A DNA stretch of 64,000 nt from Climacium dendroides (GCA_950106755.1 OX467082.1:16306001-16370000), one strand, 5' to 3'; counted from the stretch's first letter, positions 21,741-35,072 are shown. Notes: a model not told the origin generated them from the letters alone. A program made the numbers and translations.

Positions 21741-23400
21741 GGTGGAGTCTCGGTCCCGAGAGAGCGATCTGCGGTGCAATACCATGCACAATTCGGTGTA
21801 CTGTTTTATGCAAGCCTAAAACTCGACAGTGCAACCCCTAATCTGTGCAAGCCAAATTCTTGAAATTCCCAACTCGGTACAAACGAAAACAAGATGCTAG
21901 AGGAGTGATGAAAGATTTTGTTTCCATTAATCATGCATGGACCCGAGCGGTCAGATTTTATCTCGGTCCCAAGAGAGTGTTTCTGAATGAGGAGACGTGC
22001 ATGATTTCGGTGAACCCACGGAGTGTACAGGTAGGCAGGTTACAGGTATTTATGCTGAGATATCTATGCTTGGCCTGAACCTTGTAGGTGCTATCTCGGT
22101 CCCGAGAGAGAGATCTGGGGTAGGACGCCGTGTACGATTTTTTGTACTGTAATATGCAAGCCTATACCTCGGCAGGTCAAACCTCGGCAGGGCAAGTAAT
22201 CATGCATGGCACCGACCTACCAGGTGTTCTCTCGGTCCCGAGAGAGTGTCTTTGAATGACGATGCATGCATGATTTCGAACAGGATCCCATTGATGTCCT
22301 AAATGTAAAGTCTCGGGATCCCAGATTTGATGAGGGATACAAACCCTATGTTCTGAGCGAGGGGTGGATGGAGAACTCTTGACTCGGTGAACCCTCAGAG
22401 ACTACACGAAATCATACTACAGATAAGTCTTCTCTAAGTAAGAAAGCTGAGAAATCTATGCCTGGCGCAAACCCTATCGGTGCCATGTCAGTCCCGAGAG
22501 AGGGATTCGGGGAAAGATGCCGAGCACGATTTGTTGAACTGAATTATGCAAGCCTATACCTCGGCAGGGCAACTAATCATGGTAGATCTCGGCAGGGCAC
22601 CTTATCATGCATGGCACCAAGCTTCCAGCATGGACCCTAAATTCACGAATGTACTGACTCGGTAGAAACGAAAGAAACATGCTGGAGGAGTCATTAATCA
22701 TGCATGGCCCCGAGCTGTCAGGGGTTCTCTCGGTCCCGAGAGAGTTCTTTTGAATGAGGAGGCATGCATGATTTCGAACTAGATCCCGTTGATGCCCTAA
22801 ACGTAAAGTCTCGGGCTCCCAGATTTGATCAGGGACCCTAAACCCTATTTTCTGATTCAACGCACGCAAGGGGCGGAAGGATAACACTTGATTCGGTGAA
22901 CCCTGTCGGGCTACACGGAATCATGCTACCGGTAAGCCTTCTAGGATCCTGCAGGCTGGTATATGTGTGCTTGGCCGGAACCCTGTCGGTGCCGTCTCGG
23001 TCCCGAGAGAGGGATCCGGGGTGCGATGCCATGCACGATTTGATGCACTATATTACGCAAGCCTAAACCTCGGCAGGGCATACCTCGGTAGAGAATCTAA
23101 ATTCACGAATGTACTGACTCGGTAGAAACGAAAGAAACATTCTGGAGGAGTCATTAATCATGCATGGCCCCGAGTTGTCAGGGGTTCTCTCGGTCCCAAG
23201 AGAGTTCTTTTGAATGAGGAGGCATGCATGATTTCGAACTAGATCCCGCTGATGCCCTAAACGTAAAGTCTCGGGCTCCCAGATTTGATCAGGGACCCTA
23301 AACGCTATTTTTTGATTCAACGCAAGCGAGGGGCGGAAGGAGAGCACTTGATTCGGTGAACGCTGTCGGTCTACACGGAAACATGTTACAGGTAAACAAG
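21741..23400. repeat. Tandem array of composite repeats with TCTCGGTCCCGAGAGA palindromes
   Basis: Eight occurrences of TCTCGGTCCCGAGAGA or a one- or two-base variant (near 21748, 21961, 22094, 22230, 22488, 22728, 22995, 23188) alternate between two contexts. Type A continues into GGATCCGGGGTGCGATGCC-like and ATGCAAGCCTA-like sequence. Type B is preceded by CATGCATGGCCCCGAG-like sequence and followed by GAATGAGGAGGCATGCATGA. Together they make four A-B units of about 340-510 bp. The last two B units (22639-22935 and 23099-23395, offset 460) are about 95 percent identical, so amplification was fairly recent. The array is GC-richer than the flanks and non-coding, and it sits between two divergent genes, where it would hold their promoters or protein-binding sites. 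Confidence 0.85.
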
Positions 23401-25124
23401 CTATGAAATACATGCAGGACCCCCGTCCCTCGAGTGACACTGAAGCATTCTGGTGGTACCGTAGTTATGAAAGAGGTTTAGGGTTCTAGGCATGACAAAC
23501 CGTGACAATCCGGAATTGTTATGAGGTTAGTATAGTCCGACATGCAAGTATGTTGTGCTTCAGCGTACTTGGGCTACGGCAGCGGCGCTTTCTTGCGCAA
23601 GTGGCAGCACAATATTGTCTCCAATTTGATTTCTTCGCGGACGCAGAACTTGATCCATCACTGAAGACCTTGGAGAAACACATAATTGCCTCCACACGTC
23701 AGGAATCCATGAATACCTCATAACACTCTATATCGGAATAAGTTAGTGAAGTGGACACAGAAAGTGCTGGATGACCTACCAGATTGTCCTTCGCGGACGG
23801 CGAGGTGGGAATCACAACCACAGCGTTAGGTGTGTAGACAGGGCAAGTCAACGACCCGAGGACGAAATAGCAGCGGAGTTGATTCCCAGCAAGGTATGGT
23901 ATCGCGCTCCCTTTCAAGATTAGAGTTGACGGCAGAATGCTGTATTTTCTGGGATGTACGGTCCAGACTATGTAGGGAAGTACGGTTCCGAACTACGGCC
24001 GAAACAACGGTTCGGTTGGAACTACGTTTGGGTCTACAGTTGCATCAAAGGGTATTAGCCTACATCTTTAGCGATCCATATTCCTACCTCACCTACCTCT
24101 CTTTACACTTCGCTTCGCATTAAATGGATTATCAATTTGCAGATTGTATGTTATGAATTGAAATCCTAATTTATAATGTCCCTATATTGTGGATCATTTC
24201 TTGAATAAGATCGAACAGTTTTCGTCGACTGAGGGTTTTCATTATACTTTGAGCTTCACAATAGTGAGCAATTAAATTTCATTACAAGATATATCAATTG
24301 ATACCTATTCTAAATATGATGTTTTTAGGTATTTAGTCTCTATAAAAATTCAGTCACTTTAAAAATTCTGTAGTACTTGTTCTCGGGCCAAGCTTTTCTA
24401 TAGAGTAGGGAGGGTAGTATATATTTGCATATTTCATGCACTCATTATTGGTAGTATGTGTCATTGTTTGATTACAGCACATATTATAGTTATTTGCTCA
24501 CGATCCTGGGAGGGGTACAATCTTGGAATCGAAGTGAAGTAACCTCGTATAAGTCTAATATAAGATTTATCTGCATATCTTAAAAATCCTCCATAATTAC
24601 GATATCATTTACAATATCCCTTATTATTACTTGATGGATGACTTAGATTATGGTCACTGTGTTCGTTTACGTATAACGGTCAAATTCTTTTTGGAAATGT
24701 TAATGATTCTGAAGAATCTTGAGATTCGATTTCACTGTGCTAAGTGGATTGTGTTTCTTTACTACAGAAGCCTTTCATATATATCACTATACTAAGGGAA
24801 TACTTACACAGACCTGTCTGACATGTATTTACGGTGTACCCAATACATTCAATGGCCTATTTAATCTTTGTTCTCCTGACAATTTGTGTGCTGCCGTTTT
24901 CATACTATATTGTACTTCTTGAGTTACTACTAGTATTCAGTATTCACAAGTTGTATTTATTGTATTTCATTCTAGGCCTGATTTTGAATGTGTTATTCAG
25001 AGCATTTCAGTACTTCTGCGCTAATGTTCTTTATGAAATATAGTCTTCGGTTATAGTGTTATTTCACCCTTGGAATTTACAACCTCAAGAGTTTCAGGAA
25101 GGATGCATTGCTTTGACTGATAGC
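23401..25124 (+). promoter_or_regulatory. Upstream region of the transposase gene
   Basis: No credible coding exon is seen; frames at 23830-24123, 24719-24922 and 24834-25043 lack any family resemblance. From about 24130 the DNA is AT-rich like a plant promoter or leader intron. The words ACGGTTC and ACGGTCC recur at 23955-24030. The transposase frame becomes coding-like at about 25090-25125. Confidence 0.35.
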
Positions 25125-28100
25125 ATGACAGGATCTTCAATGGCAATTGTGAGGGCACATGGAGAGTGTGTTCCGATCTCATTTCCTGTGGGCGAGTTGG
25201 GATATGCTGTTGTTAGTTCGTCTCGATTGAGTGCCCGTTTCCAACTTGCAGAGAACTCATTAGATATTGACGAAGAAGTATTTGATAGTATAAGTGGTGA
25301 CTTGACGCATACTATAGGGCAAGAGCCCTCTGTGTGTGGCCTTGTTAGGCAATGGCATTTGCGTGAAGGTAGGTATTTAACATATGGATTACCGCAGTCC
25401 TGTGCAGGAGCCTCCAATGCAGAGGGATCTGCTAGAGTTTCTAGGACTAGTACTTTCGAGAATACTGTGAAAATTGAGTCTGGTGTGGAGGTGATTACCA
25501 TTGGAAGTGACGACTCTGATGGTTCATCTCCACCCTGCAAACTTCTGAAACCGACATCTTTGTCTGCAGTTGGTAGAGCATACTCATCCTTCTCGCCTTC
25601 TACAGATACAGTGACACCATCATCATCATCATGTGCGTCTTCAATTGTTTCATGTTTGCAGAAGCTGTGCCACACAAAAGGTTCCAGGAACCCGTTCAAG
25701 AGGGTCAATTGGAACTCAATTAGAATATGTAGTATTCAATTTGTTCCACCTTCATTCAATGGCGATGTGATTTTTGAGTTACCACCCATCAGAGATGTTT
25801 CGGGAACTCACAGTCAGGCTAAGCTTCTCACTGGAATGGAGAAACGCTATGATGGTCATGTTTGGACAAATCTTCATACGACAAATATAAAAAATGTAGA
25901 CGGCCTGACATTTCGGTTGGCGTCTTGTGTGGGCCACCTACAATGTGTCAACCCGAGTTGTGACTATCTAACTCGAAAGCACAGTGTAGCTCTCATCAAC
26001 GAGACTGAATGGGATGGTTGTTCTCCTGTTCCATTTGAGGTTCGTGATATTCCTCCAGTTGGTTCCACTATCACATGCAAAATTTGTTCAATTGCTCCAT
26101 CGTGTATTGGTAGTTGTCCTGCGAAAATCTATTATGTAGTTGGGTCACAGGACATGACTCGGGCTTGTGTTCATTTCGGTATTCACAACCACCCTGTGAA
26201 AGATAGAGATTGTCGGGACTCCAAGGAGAGAACTCGGTCTTTGATATCAGACCAAGTTGAGCGGAACCCGTCTGGAACAAATTCCGCTATCGTCCTAGAG
26301 GCTAGCAAGGAGTTCCTTGGAGAGATGCTACTTTGACCCGAAGGAACTACACCTACCGTATTTGGTCTCCAAGAATTGATGCCGGTTCTGGAGAAATGCA
26401 AATTCATAAGTTCCCCAAGTATTCGCAATGAAGTCAGTACGTTCAAGTACTTCCGGCGCTTTGGAGTCATGGACAGCATCACAAAGCTTCGTGGTTGTAG
26501 CAATTGGGCTTTTGTGCAAGAGAACAGATTTCCTGGTCAGGGATCCGACTCTGATAAAGTATTTGTGTTCAAAATGTCCGAGGTTGGCCTTGGAAGTGGC
26601 GTAGACTTGGTATCGCGTATGCAACCTGGTGGTGACCTTGAGGACGCATGGATCATGTTTGATCATGTTAGGCGAGTGAAGCTCTGGACTACAATTGCGT
26701 GTCATGTTTATGACACGACATATTGCCGTGTCATGACTATTGCAGTTAGTGATATGCAGTCAGAAGATGTAGTTGCCCAATGCGACTTCTGGAAAAACCT
26801 AAACGTTGTGATGGGTAGACATGGACATACCTTGCCATATTTTAAGGGCTTCATGGCTGATTCGGCACAAGCAAACTGGAATGCGGTGCGCATAGTTTAT
26901 GGAAGTGGTGACCCAACCGAGCCCATGCCCAATCAAGAACGTACATGTTTATTTCATTGGACTCAGTCAATGGAGAAACACACGAAAGCAGACATTCGCA
27001 GTGACCTTCAAGACCAGCATCGGAAGCTATGCAAATAATATAAGGATGCAAATTCCTTAGCAGAGGCAGAGACTAGGTTTCATGCAATTCGAACGTGGTG
27101 GCATTCATCCGGAGCCACAACCGGAGAGGGGCTTCGTCGTTTGGAGCTGTGGTTAGCGTTTTGGCACTTCCAGTATAGGCAATGGAGAGCATTCATGGAC
27201 ACTGTAAGATTCTTGATCACCGTATCCGTCGTTTCTTTGTTTTTCAGGATATGGTTCTTGTTGCTGTCTTATCTTCTATCATTGCTAATTATTTATTTGT
27301 TTTATGTTTTTTATCTTCAGTTTCTCGAGTACTTCATATAACAACCCTAATCGTAGACCTTAAACCCAAGAAATATTGTAGTAGCTTTAATCCATGCTCT
27401 ATGGAACAGGGACTCACTGAAGATGAACTTGGACTCATTCCTACTTGCAACCTCGCGGAGACCGTCCATAACAAATGGTTGCAACAATCTGGAAAACGTG
27501 GCACTGATTTGTACGTCGCCACCGTAGATGACTATGTTTGAGCGTTCATGCAAATGGTTAGATATTACCAGTTCCTAAAAGGTGAGAAGCCGGGAACTGG
27601 TCCAGGAAAAGAAGAACTATTGCTTCGTGTAGCACAAAGATATGCCCAATGTACCGGTAATCCGAAAGGATTGAACGATGCCATGGCATCTGTACCAGGT
27701 GTCAATGAGTATTGCACTAGGAAGCCCCATTTGGAAGGCGAGGAAGTTTTCGGATCTGAGAAGCGAATGCCAAATCTTCTTCCTGGTTCTAAATATGACT
27801 CGCATCGTCCCGACAAAGTGAATTTCTCCCAACCCCGGGTTGGAACGAGGGCCACCCCTGCACCCACACTAGTCATTTCCTTGGATCGCATTTCTGAAGA
27901 ACCATGGCCTGTGACGCATGAAGATCATCCGGATTTGTTGGAGTCACCTAAGACCAGGTCAATTCCTGCAACTGAGGTGGCCTCCCAAGTGAGGACCGTC
28001 CAAGAAACAGTTTGTGATGAGTCTCAATGGCATATTGCTCGCTTGCCTAAGACGTCTTCAAAGGCATGTTTTGCATTGCAGGCCATTACGCGAAAAAAGT

Positions 28101-28846
28101 GTATAGCTAAAATAGTGCAAGGCAATAGGGGAACAGCTGCACCTACATACACTGACAGCATGGACAACTACAAGAAAAATAGGATTGAGAGAATGCAATT
28201 TTTTTTCTGCAATGATGATATATCGCGGTACGTCAAAGGTTCTCGGCGGAAATGGGTTCTATCAAAACCGGAAGTACCAGATATTTGGCCGGTGCAAGTT
28301 GGAACCAATCTTACACCTAAAGAGATACTAGATCTTCAAAATGCAGGGTTCCGTCTTCCGCAGCATCTTGCCATTTCCCCTCGTAGGCTATTTGGAAATC
28401 ATGATTTGCCCCCTGATGATTTGGGACTTCAAGTTCCAGAGTCACCCGTTGAACACCCCAGCACACGGTCAGAAAAGAAGATTTGGAGGAATCCAAAAGC
28501 ACCTACAACAAAGCAAGCAAACAATTGCGCCTCCGCACTCACAATGAAAGCAGTGGTTCGTGAAGTTACTATGGTACCGCATCCAGGCTTCGGATGCATC
28601 ATTGCATTGGACTCAGGTACACCGCCTGCCATTCAACATTACATGATCACTGTAAGTGCATTTCCTGAATGCACTTGCCCTTATTTCAAGGACATGTCAA
28701 CAAAGGCTCTAGGAAAAAGAGGGCAATGGGCTAATTGCAAGCACTTGTATTTTTTGTTCACTGGAGTTTGCCAATTGGATGCAGAAGTAGATCTTTTTAT
28801 TCATGCTCCAAGCTTTAGCTTTAACGAAGTGAAACGCATACTTTAG
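25125..28846 (+). pseudogene. MULE-like transposase with SWIM zinc finger, interrupted by stops
   Basis: The first in-frame ATG is at 25125, though the open frame extends to 25056. Parts in order: an acidic serine-rich stretch (ITIGSDDSDGSS); a Cys/His domain with CVNPSCDY, CKICS and HFGIHNHPV, of the type seen at the N-terminus of MULE transposases; a DDE-like core with LWTTIACHVYDTTYCRVMTI and GFMADSAQANWNAVRIVYG followed by C-x-x-HW; NLAETVHNKWLQQSGK; and near the C-terminus a SWIM finger, CTCPYF...WANCKH (C-x-C-xn-C-x-H). In-frame stops lie at 26334-26336 (TGA), 27036-27038 (TAA) and 27539-27541 (TGA); each fits a C-to-T or G-to-A change in an otherwise continuous protein. An intron with donor ACT|GTAAG at 27204 is likely, but its acceptor does not restore frame cleanly (candidates 27248 and 27321), so an indel is possible. 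The final frame runs 27548-28846. It cannot encode a full-length protein as it stands. Confidence 0.75.
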
Positions 28847-30395
28847 AGTGGTATCTTGAAGCTGAAATCCAATTAGTACACAGTTATCCTTCTAAACGGT
28901 TGGCCTTAGCATATTGCAGTGTACCTTTGGATGATGTTCTCCAAACTTGTTTCACGTAAGAATTGTAGTGAGAGTAAAAGGGCCACTACTGAATTTCAAT
29001 TGTCATTCGTCCATTGCACCTTGCACTATCATGCGTGATTGCCCATCCCACACTCTCTAGTATGATTCGTATATATCTCTAGATATAAAATATTCATAGA
29101 GGATTGTTTAGATTGGTCTTGATAATTGCGATTAAAAAAAATGGCCTTCCCTTGTCCCAATCCACTGAATATGACCTTGACTTCATTGACTTTTTTCAAT
29201 GAATATGGTAGGACAACGACAGAGTTACTTAGAGGTGGTCACCTTATGCATTTGCAAGTTTGCAACATTTACCTGAACTTCCTATGGTTGTAAACCCATT
29301 TTTTATTAGCACTATCTCATGCTAGCATTGGTAGCCTAAACCTAAACCCTTGAAATACAGATGAGTAGCAATTATTGATGAATATAGTACTTGCTAACAT
29401 AATTGAAATGCATTATTATTGATAGGAAGTTTTTGAACATGCTAATGCCTTTCATATGATAAATTGGTAAAGTGGTTGGGCATGGATGAACTTAATTAAT
29501 CATTTTAACCCTATCGCATGGAAATGTTAGCCTAATCCCAAGCATTCTAACTATAGTTGTTCAGTAGTTTAAGTTAAATTGTTCACCTAACCTTATGTTT
29601 TTCAATACATTAAACAGATGTGCATCCAACAATAAAAAGTTTATATGAACCCTAAACCCAATGCTCTAAACCCTAAATATAGTCCTCTATAAAAAGTTAA
29701 CAGATGTACAATAAACAAGACACGAAGGCAATAATAAATACCCTAAACATTGAACCCTCACCCTAGAAGTATGTCTGTCCTTCACCTTTGAAGGGTCATT
29801 TCACGGTTTGAGGTCCCCAATTATATTTAGATCAAGAAAACACATTTATATGGGTACCCCTAAACCCTAAAACCGCGGTGAAAGGTTATGTTATATATCT
29901 TGATACCACGGTTATAGGTTCACACCCAAATAATCTTTTTGCTATAGACTTAGGATTTCCTGTCTTGGATCCACGGTGATAGGTCCATTTCCATGGTTAT
30001 GGGGGCATGAATATAAAGTTATCATGTTTGACTTTGTAAAACTTCAAAGCAACACTAGTCTAAACATGTACAAGATATACTTCATTCAAAAGTTCATTCA
30101 ATTTGGGATCCATAACCATAAACACCTTTTTTCTTACATGTCCAATGGATTTTTCCATGAAATGTAGACAAAGTCATCTATTTAGTTGATTTGAAAATAT
30201 TCCCAATCAATTGCCCGCCTAAACATTTATAACTTTGAGGCGTCTATCTTCTTGGGCCACTTTGGAAAAAAGCCCTAAATCCTAACTATCCACTGAAACC
30301 TTCCTATTCCTCCATCTCCTCTCCCCCCTTCCGTCTAGGCAATTGAAAGGCCAATCCTTAAAGAATCCTTTCTCCTTTCTCCCTCTCATGCCGTT
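28847..30395. other. Transposase 3' flank and intergenic DNA
   Basis: No gene is seen. Scattered CCCTAAA words at 29640-29870 look telomere-like but are not a tandem array. Words of the type CCACGGTNATAGG occur near 29900 and 29970, inverse to those near 16163 and 8400-8600. If the divergent gene pair is one element, its right end should be somewhere here. Confidence 0.4.
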
Positions 30396-30399
30396 GATC

Positions 30400-30605
30400 T
30401 AGATACGGGTAGGGATACTTTACAGGGCCAGATACGATATAATATAGACACGGTCCGGATGCGAGATACAAGATATAGTTCAAATACAATACAAATCCAA
30501 TATGGTACGAAGATGAGATATTGAATATAGTTCAAATGCAATATAAATACGGTATGGTATAGATACAAAATACGAGGTACGAGGTACGGATATGGATATA
30601 TCCTG
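30400..30605. repeat. Degenerate GATACG/TACGGTA short tandem repeat
   Basis: Words such as GATACGATA, GATACGGGTA, TACGAGGTACGAGGTACGG and ATATAGTTCAAATGCAATA recur with heavy variation over about 200 bp. Non-coding. Confidence 0.65.
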
Positions 30606-30738
30606 TATCAAATGTTACCCCCAGCCCCACCTGAAAAATACAGAAGGGCAGGAGGGGGGGAAAAAAGCTAAATTTAATATAATAAAAGTTTGAGCTCATT
30701 GGTGGGAGGTACTAAAATTCAATTTCATTTTTTTTTTG

Positions 30739-30771
30739 GAGTGGATAGTGAGACAGTCTCACTATCCACTC
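30739..30771. repeat. Perfect 33-bp palindrome
   Basis: Two 16-nt arms, GAGTGGATAGTGAGAC and its exact complement, flank a single A, preceded by a T-rich run. It could extrude as a cruciform, be a remnant of a foldback insertion or, less likely, act as a transcription terminator. No gene adjoins it. Confidence 0.9.
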
Positions 30772-33700
30772 GAAAGACAAGCCACTAAGCTTTGGCACAT
30801 GAACCAATTAATTGATATAGCATTAAAACACCAATCCCCTACACAAATTGGTTAGTCATAATCCCACCGTAGGAGGTGTCCAATGTCATTGTTGAAGTTA
30901 CGCACCAACAATAATAAAACTGGTGTAAATGTGACAGAGCGAATTGCAATCGTAATGTAGATATTATTTGGAATAGATCTTTTGATCAAATTCTACATAA
31001 ATCTTGTTGTTAATTGTATGGTTATTAATTGTGACCATGTGTAGAAACTGGTGTTGGTCTGCAGGAAGTTGATATATTTTAAATATCCTTAATGAATCGC
31101 TCAGTTATAGGAATGCAAACAAAGCTCTTGGAGTTGGTGAACTGAATTTTATTTTTTGAAACAAGTGTGTTGAAGAACGCACTACAAGGGTTTTTGTCAG
31201 GAAAAGGGGCTTCTTTCACGTGAGGTAAATCACCTGTCACCGCCATGTTTTGAACTTGCTACTATGCCATTTAGTTTAGGTACCTCTCCACCATCATCTG
31301 GTAGTTTAGAATCGAAAACATTTCCTTAATAGTTTTGTAGATGTGGGCTAGTGCTATTCTCTCTACATTCTAGTCCAATATATAATTATCTCCCTCAACT
31401 TACTAGGCGGTGGTAAGATGGACAATGAAATATTCTATTAAGTCTTGGAGATGAGCATCAAATACACTAGATCTTGAATAAAAAATCACATGACATTAAA
31501 AATTCATTTAAAAAGTTGTACAGTAGATTTTGTGAAGCCATAAATTGATTGGGTTTATGCATGTTAGGTCCTTTAAACTCATATTTTTTTGGTAACCAAC
31601 TTTTTAAATTTGATATGTAAAAAGAGAATAAAAAAACTTCAAGTCACTTTTGCAGTTTTAACACCTTCATGATCAAACACTATAATCTTTCAATCCATGA
31701 GTGATATTGTTGTGTTTTCTTTTCCCAAGTGATCTCTAACATGTCTAATTTGAATTTGTACAATTACATTTCAAAAACAATTGATAAAGCTCATCAAAAT
31801 GTTGTCATTTTGTTCAATTTAGAATAGATTCCTAAAAGCTCAATAAAGGCCTTGGGCATTTAGAGGTTAAGGTGAACTCACCTGAATGTTGAATTAATAG
31901 GATAGTTTTCTACTATAGAAGTTTAAGTAAGGATCATCTTGCTTTCACCATTGGTATTTGTGAATTTTAATTCCATCTTTAGTTAGAGATATTAATAATT
32001 TAGATTTTCCTTCTATCTTGTACCTACTTCTACTTAACAATCGTTTTAAGAATGAAAATTAAGTTTAATTTTTTTTTTAAGATTCTCAACTCAATTTTAC
32101 ACAAAAAATATTTAAAGCACAAAGCTTTGTAGTGCAAAAAATTTAAGTTTAGAAGGTTCAAAGTCAAATAATTTAGTCCCGCAATGTACCAAAAAACTTG
32201 TTTTCTCCAATTTAAACAAAAATATCTCGCAATTTGTGGGGTCTAAATTTTTGAAATTTAATCCACACATTTTTATGTTGGTTAAATTTAAGATCCTAAA
32301 ATTAGATATCCAAAAATAATAATTTTCAAAATTATTTACCCTTTGCAATGAAAATGACAGTTTTGAGTGTTTTTTGGGGGAAAAAAGGCCTTGGTCTTTA
32401 AGAAGTTAAGACATTATCACTAAAACAATTTCTATTTCATTGACATGTCCCATTTTAGTGCCTTGTCTTTCATAAGCTACACTACTACATTTTGAGCACA
32501 CATGCCAACACATTGGTTTAACCCTAATTTTGTGTCTCCTTGATTTTGACTTACATTGGAACTTAAACATAAAAATTGTTTTTGTATGTGATTCTTTGGA
32601 GCCCACACGTCTTGTTATTTTTGGGGAAGGCATTATTTAGAGCACAAATGAGAATTCACTTTTAGAACAATCCCATTCAACTAGTATCAATAGATTTTAT
32701 ATACAATAAGACATTAAATTAGTTCTTAGAAACTTGTATTCATTGCTTGTAACTCTATGACAATTTTGGGAAATAACAATAATTAATTACGTCTTGAATT
32801 CTTGTTTCAAAATTTGCACAAAGATTATATATAGAACTATTATATTTAAAAGTGACAATTATCAAGCGTTAACCTATGGAGATGCAAGGCATTGTATTGA
32901 TATATTGAGCCTCTACAAAAAAATCTAATATTATTTTCACAGTGTAAATATCATGTATATGTAGCCTATTTAAGGTCTTAAGTTTTGATTGAATTAACAA
33001 AAAAACATCATTTAAAGAATTTATTTAAAATTCATTATATTATGGATGTAACTTTATTTTGATGCCATGCATTGTCATTTTCAGCTCAAAGTCAACAAAC
33101 AAATGTATTACCTTGTGATAGAGAGATTTCATCCTACATTGATGGAGATGTGAATTATACACAATTAGAGGTGGTGCAAGCCATACATATGCATAAAAGA
33201 ACTTTTCTATTGTTCATAAAAACTTCCTATCAAACTCCAATGTTAGTGTTGTCAAAAGTTTAATGAGGATGCTTTTCTGTCCTTCCTAGGATCTTTCTAC
33301 CAAGCTTCAGTTAACCGATGCAATTGTTGTTAAGACTTAGCATCTTATTTATATAGAAAAGGTTGATGTCAACTAGATTGTGTTTATGGACACCTCAATA
33401 TAGGGAATTATATTTAGAGCAACATTGTTCTTTTGACATGAACTTTGGTTCAAAACATGACAATTCTATTTTGGTTTTCTAGTGTACCATTGTATTAATA
33501 AAATATTTTGTATTCTTTCCTATCTAGTTGACTGTTAATTTATTATACAACTTCATTTGAAATATCCTTAGAACTCTTTAAATGATTCCAAACAAAAAAG
33601 TGGTGCTTCAACTAAATACCAATATAATGAATGAAATTTAGAAAAAAAAAACTTTAATGTTAAATGACAATAATATCCTATGGAACTTTTTGAGGGTTTG

Positions 33701-35072
33701 GATAGGTTCATACTAAGTCATTTTCATATGCATGAAAGTGAAATTTTACCAGAGAATGATCTATACTAATAGAAAATATATTAGCTTTGTAAATATATTC
33801 TCAAATCAAACATTATGGGGCTCAAAAATTTATAAGAGCTTTGGCAGGGTACTAATAGAGAGGACAAATAACCAAAAAAGCTAAGAATATTTTTCCATCA
33901 AACCTGAATGCATATATCTCACAGTCTATGACACCAAATAGGCTGAAATATTTTCATAGTAGTATAGGTCAATGATATTTTTTTAAATTAGAAAAAAAAT
34001 CTATTTTTCAATCAATGTATCAAAATAGTGGGTTTAGAATATTTTAAAAACCAATGGTTCAAATTCTAGTTTTTTTTCCACTTAATTTAGAGAAATAAAA
34101 ATGTTTGTGATAATCCTTTGGATTTTGATTCTTCTAAAAAATGAGCAATTTGCCCCAAAAAATTGAAATTCTACTCATGTAGTTGCATTTTTTTTTAACA
34201 TTGTCTCAATGCAAATATTTTTGTGTATATTAGACATCTTTGTTATCTTTGATAAATTGGCATGCAAGTAACTAATACAACTACCTACTCAATGATTTGA
34301 ATTTCCAAAGTTGGATATTGCCAACTTCTCCACAAAGTTGAATCAATCTTTACAAAGTCCAATATTTCTTTTCTTCAAACTTCAAATCTTGCAATCTACA
34401 TGGTCAAATGGACTGAAATTTTTTCCTCAAATTTTTATAGTAGACCATTACAAATTTGTATGGTTGAAAATTTGATAAATGTTTTAATATTCTAGTTATG
34501 CTCCAAGTACTAGAAAGTGATAGTTTTAGATACTTATGTGAAAAATAGTCAAAGAACTTGAGGGGTTAAGGTGATTGACATTGATAATGTGACTTGTAGA
34601 TGTTATATTTTTCCCTTTCAAATTCTGAAAGAAAATATAAAATAAGGTGTTTTTTTTCTCCACTTTAAAAAAATACAAAAATAGGGCATTTCTTTTCTTT
34701 GTACTTGCATGCTAATATTCAAGAGACCTAACTTAATTAGGTAGGTATTTATTTTACGATACATTCACATTTGGACTTAGTACACATTCTTTCCAATGAT
34801 GGTACATGATGTACTAGAAAAAAGTTAAGGATTATTTATAAATCTTTGACATTGCATTGAGATATGTCTTTCCTAATGCATAGAGATATAGGCAATTACA
34901 TAACACTACTAGATTGAATTCAATGAACTACTTCACTTGCTTCAAAAGTCATTCATTCTTTGTATTTAGAATTTACAAGACAAGCTTTTTATATACATGT
35001 GGAGTGATAGGAGGTAAAGCAAATCATGTGGGATATGTAAATTAGAATTAGTAAGAGATCAACTGCTCATAA
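30772..35072. other. AT-rich repeat-derived intergenic DNA, no gene seen
   Basis: Stop-dense in all frames; the longest frames (32112-32348, 32406-32633, 33072-33263) are not protein-like. The segments at about 33900-34010 and 34370-34560 share loose word-level similarity with 49560-50350 (TATATCTCACAATC/TATATCTTGCAATC, then AGTACTAGAAA or TGTACTAGAAATGGCAG, then GGGGTTAA), suggesting old copies of one repeat family. Confidence 0.45.

Noticed and set aside
29640..29870. CCCTAAA words suggesting interstitial telomere repeats
   Set aside because: Scattered, not tandem; common in plant leaders and intergenic DNA.
16107..30000. Terminal inverted repeats bounding the divergent gene pair
   Set aside because: Only the short CCTATGACCGTGG-type word was found on both sides; too short and not unique, so no ends are claimed.
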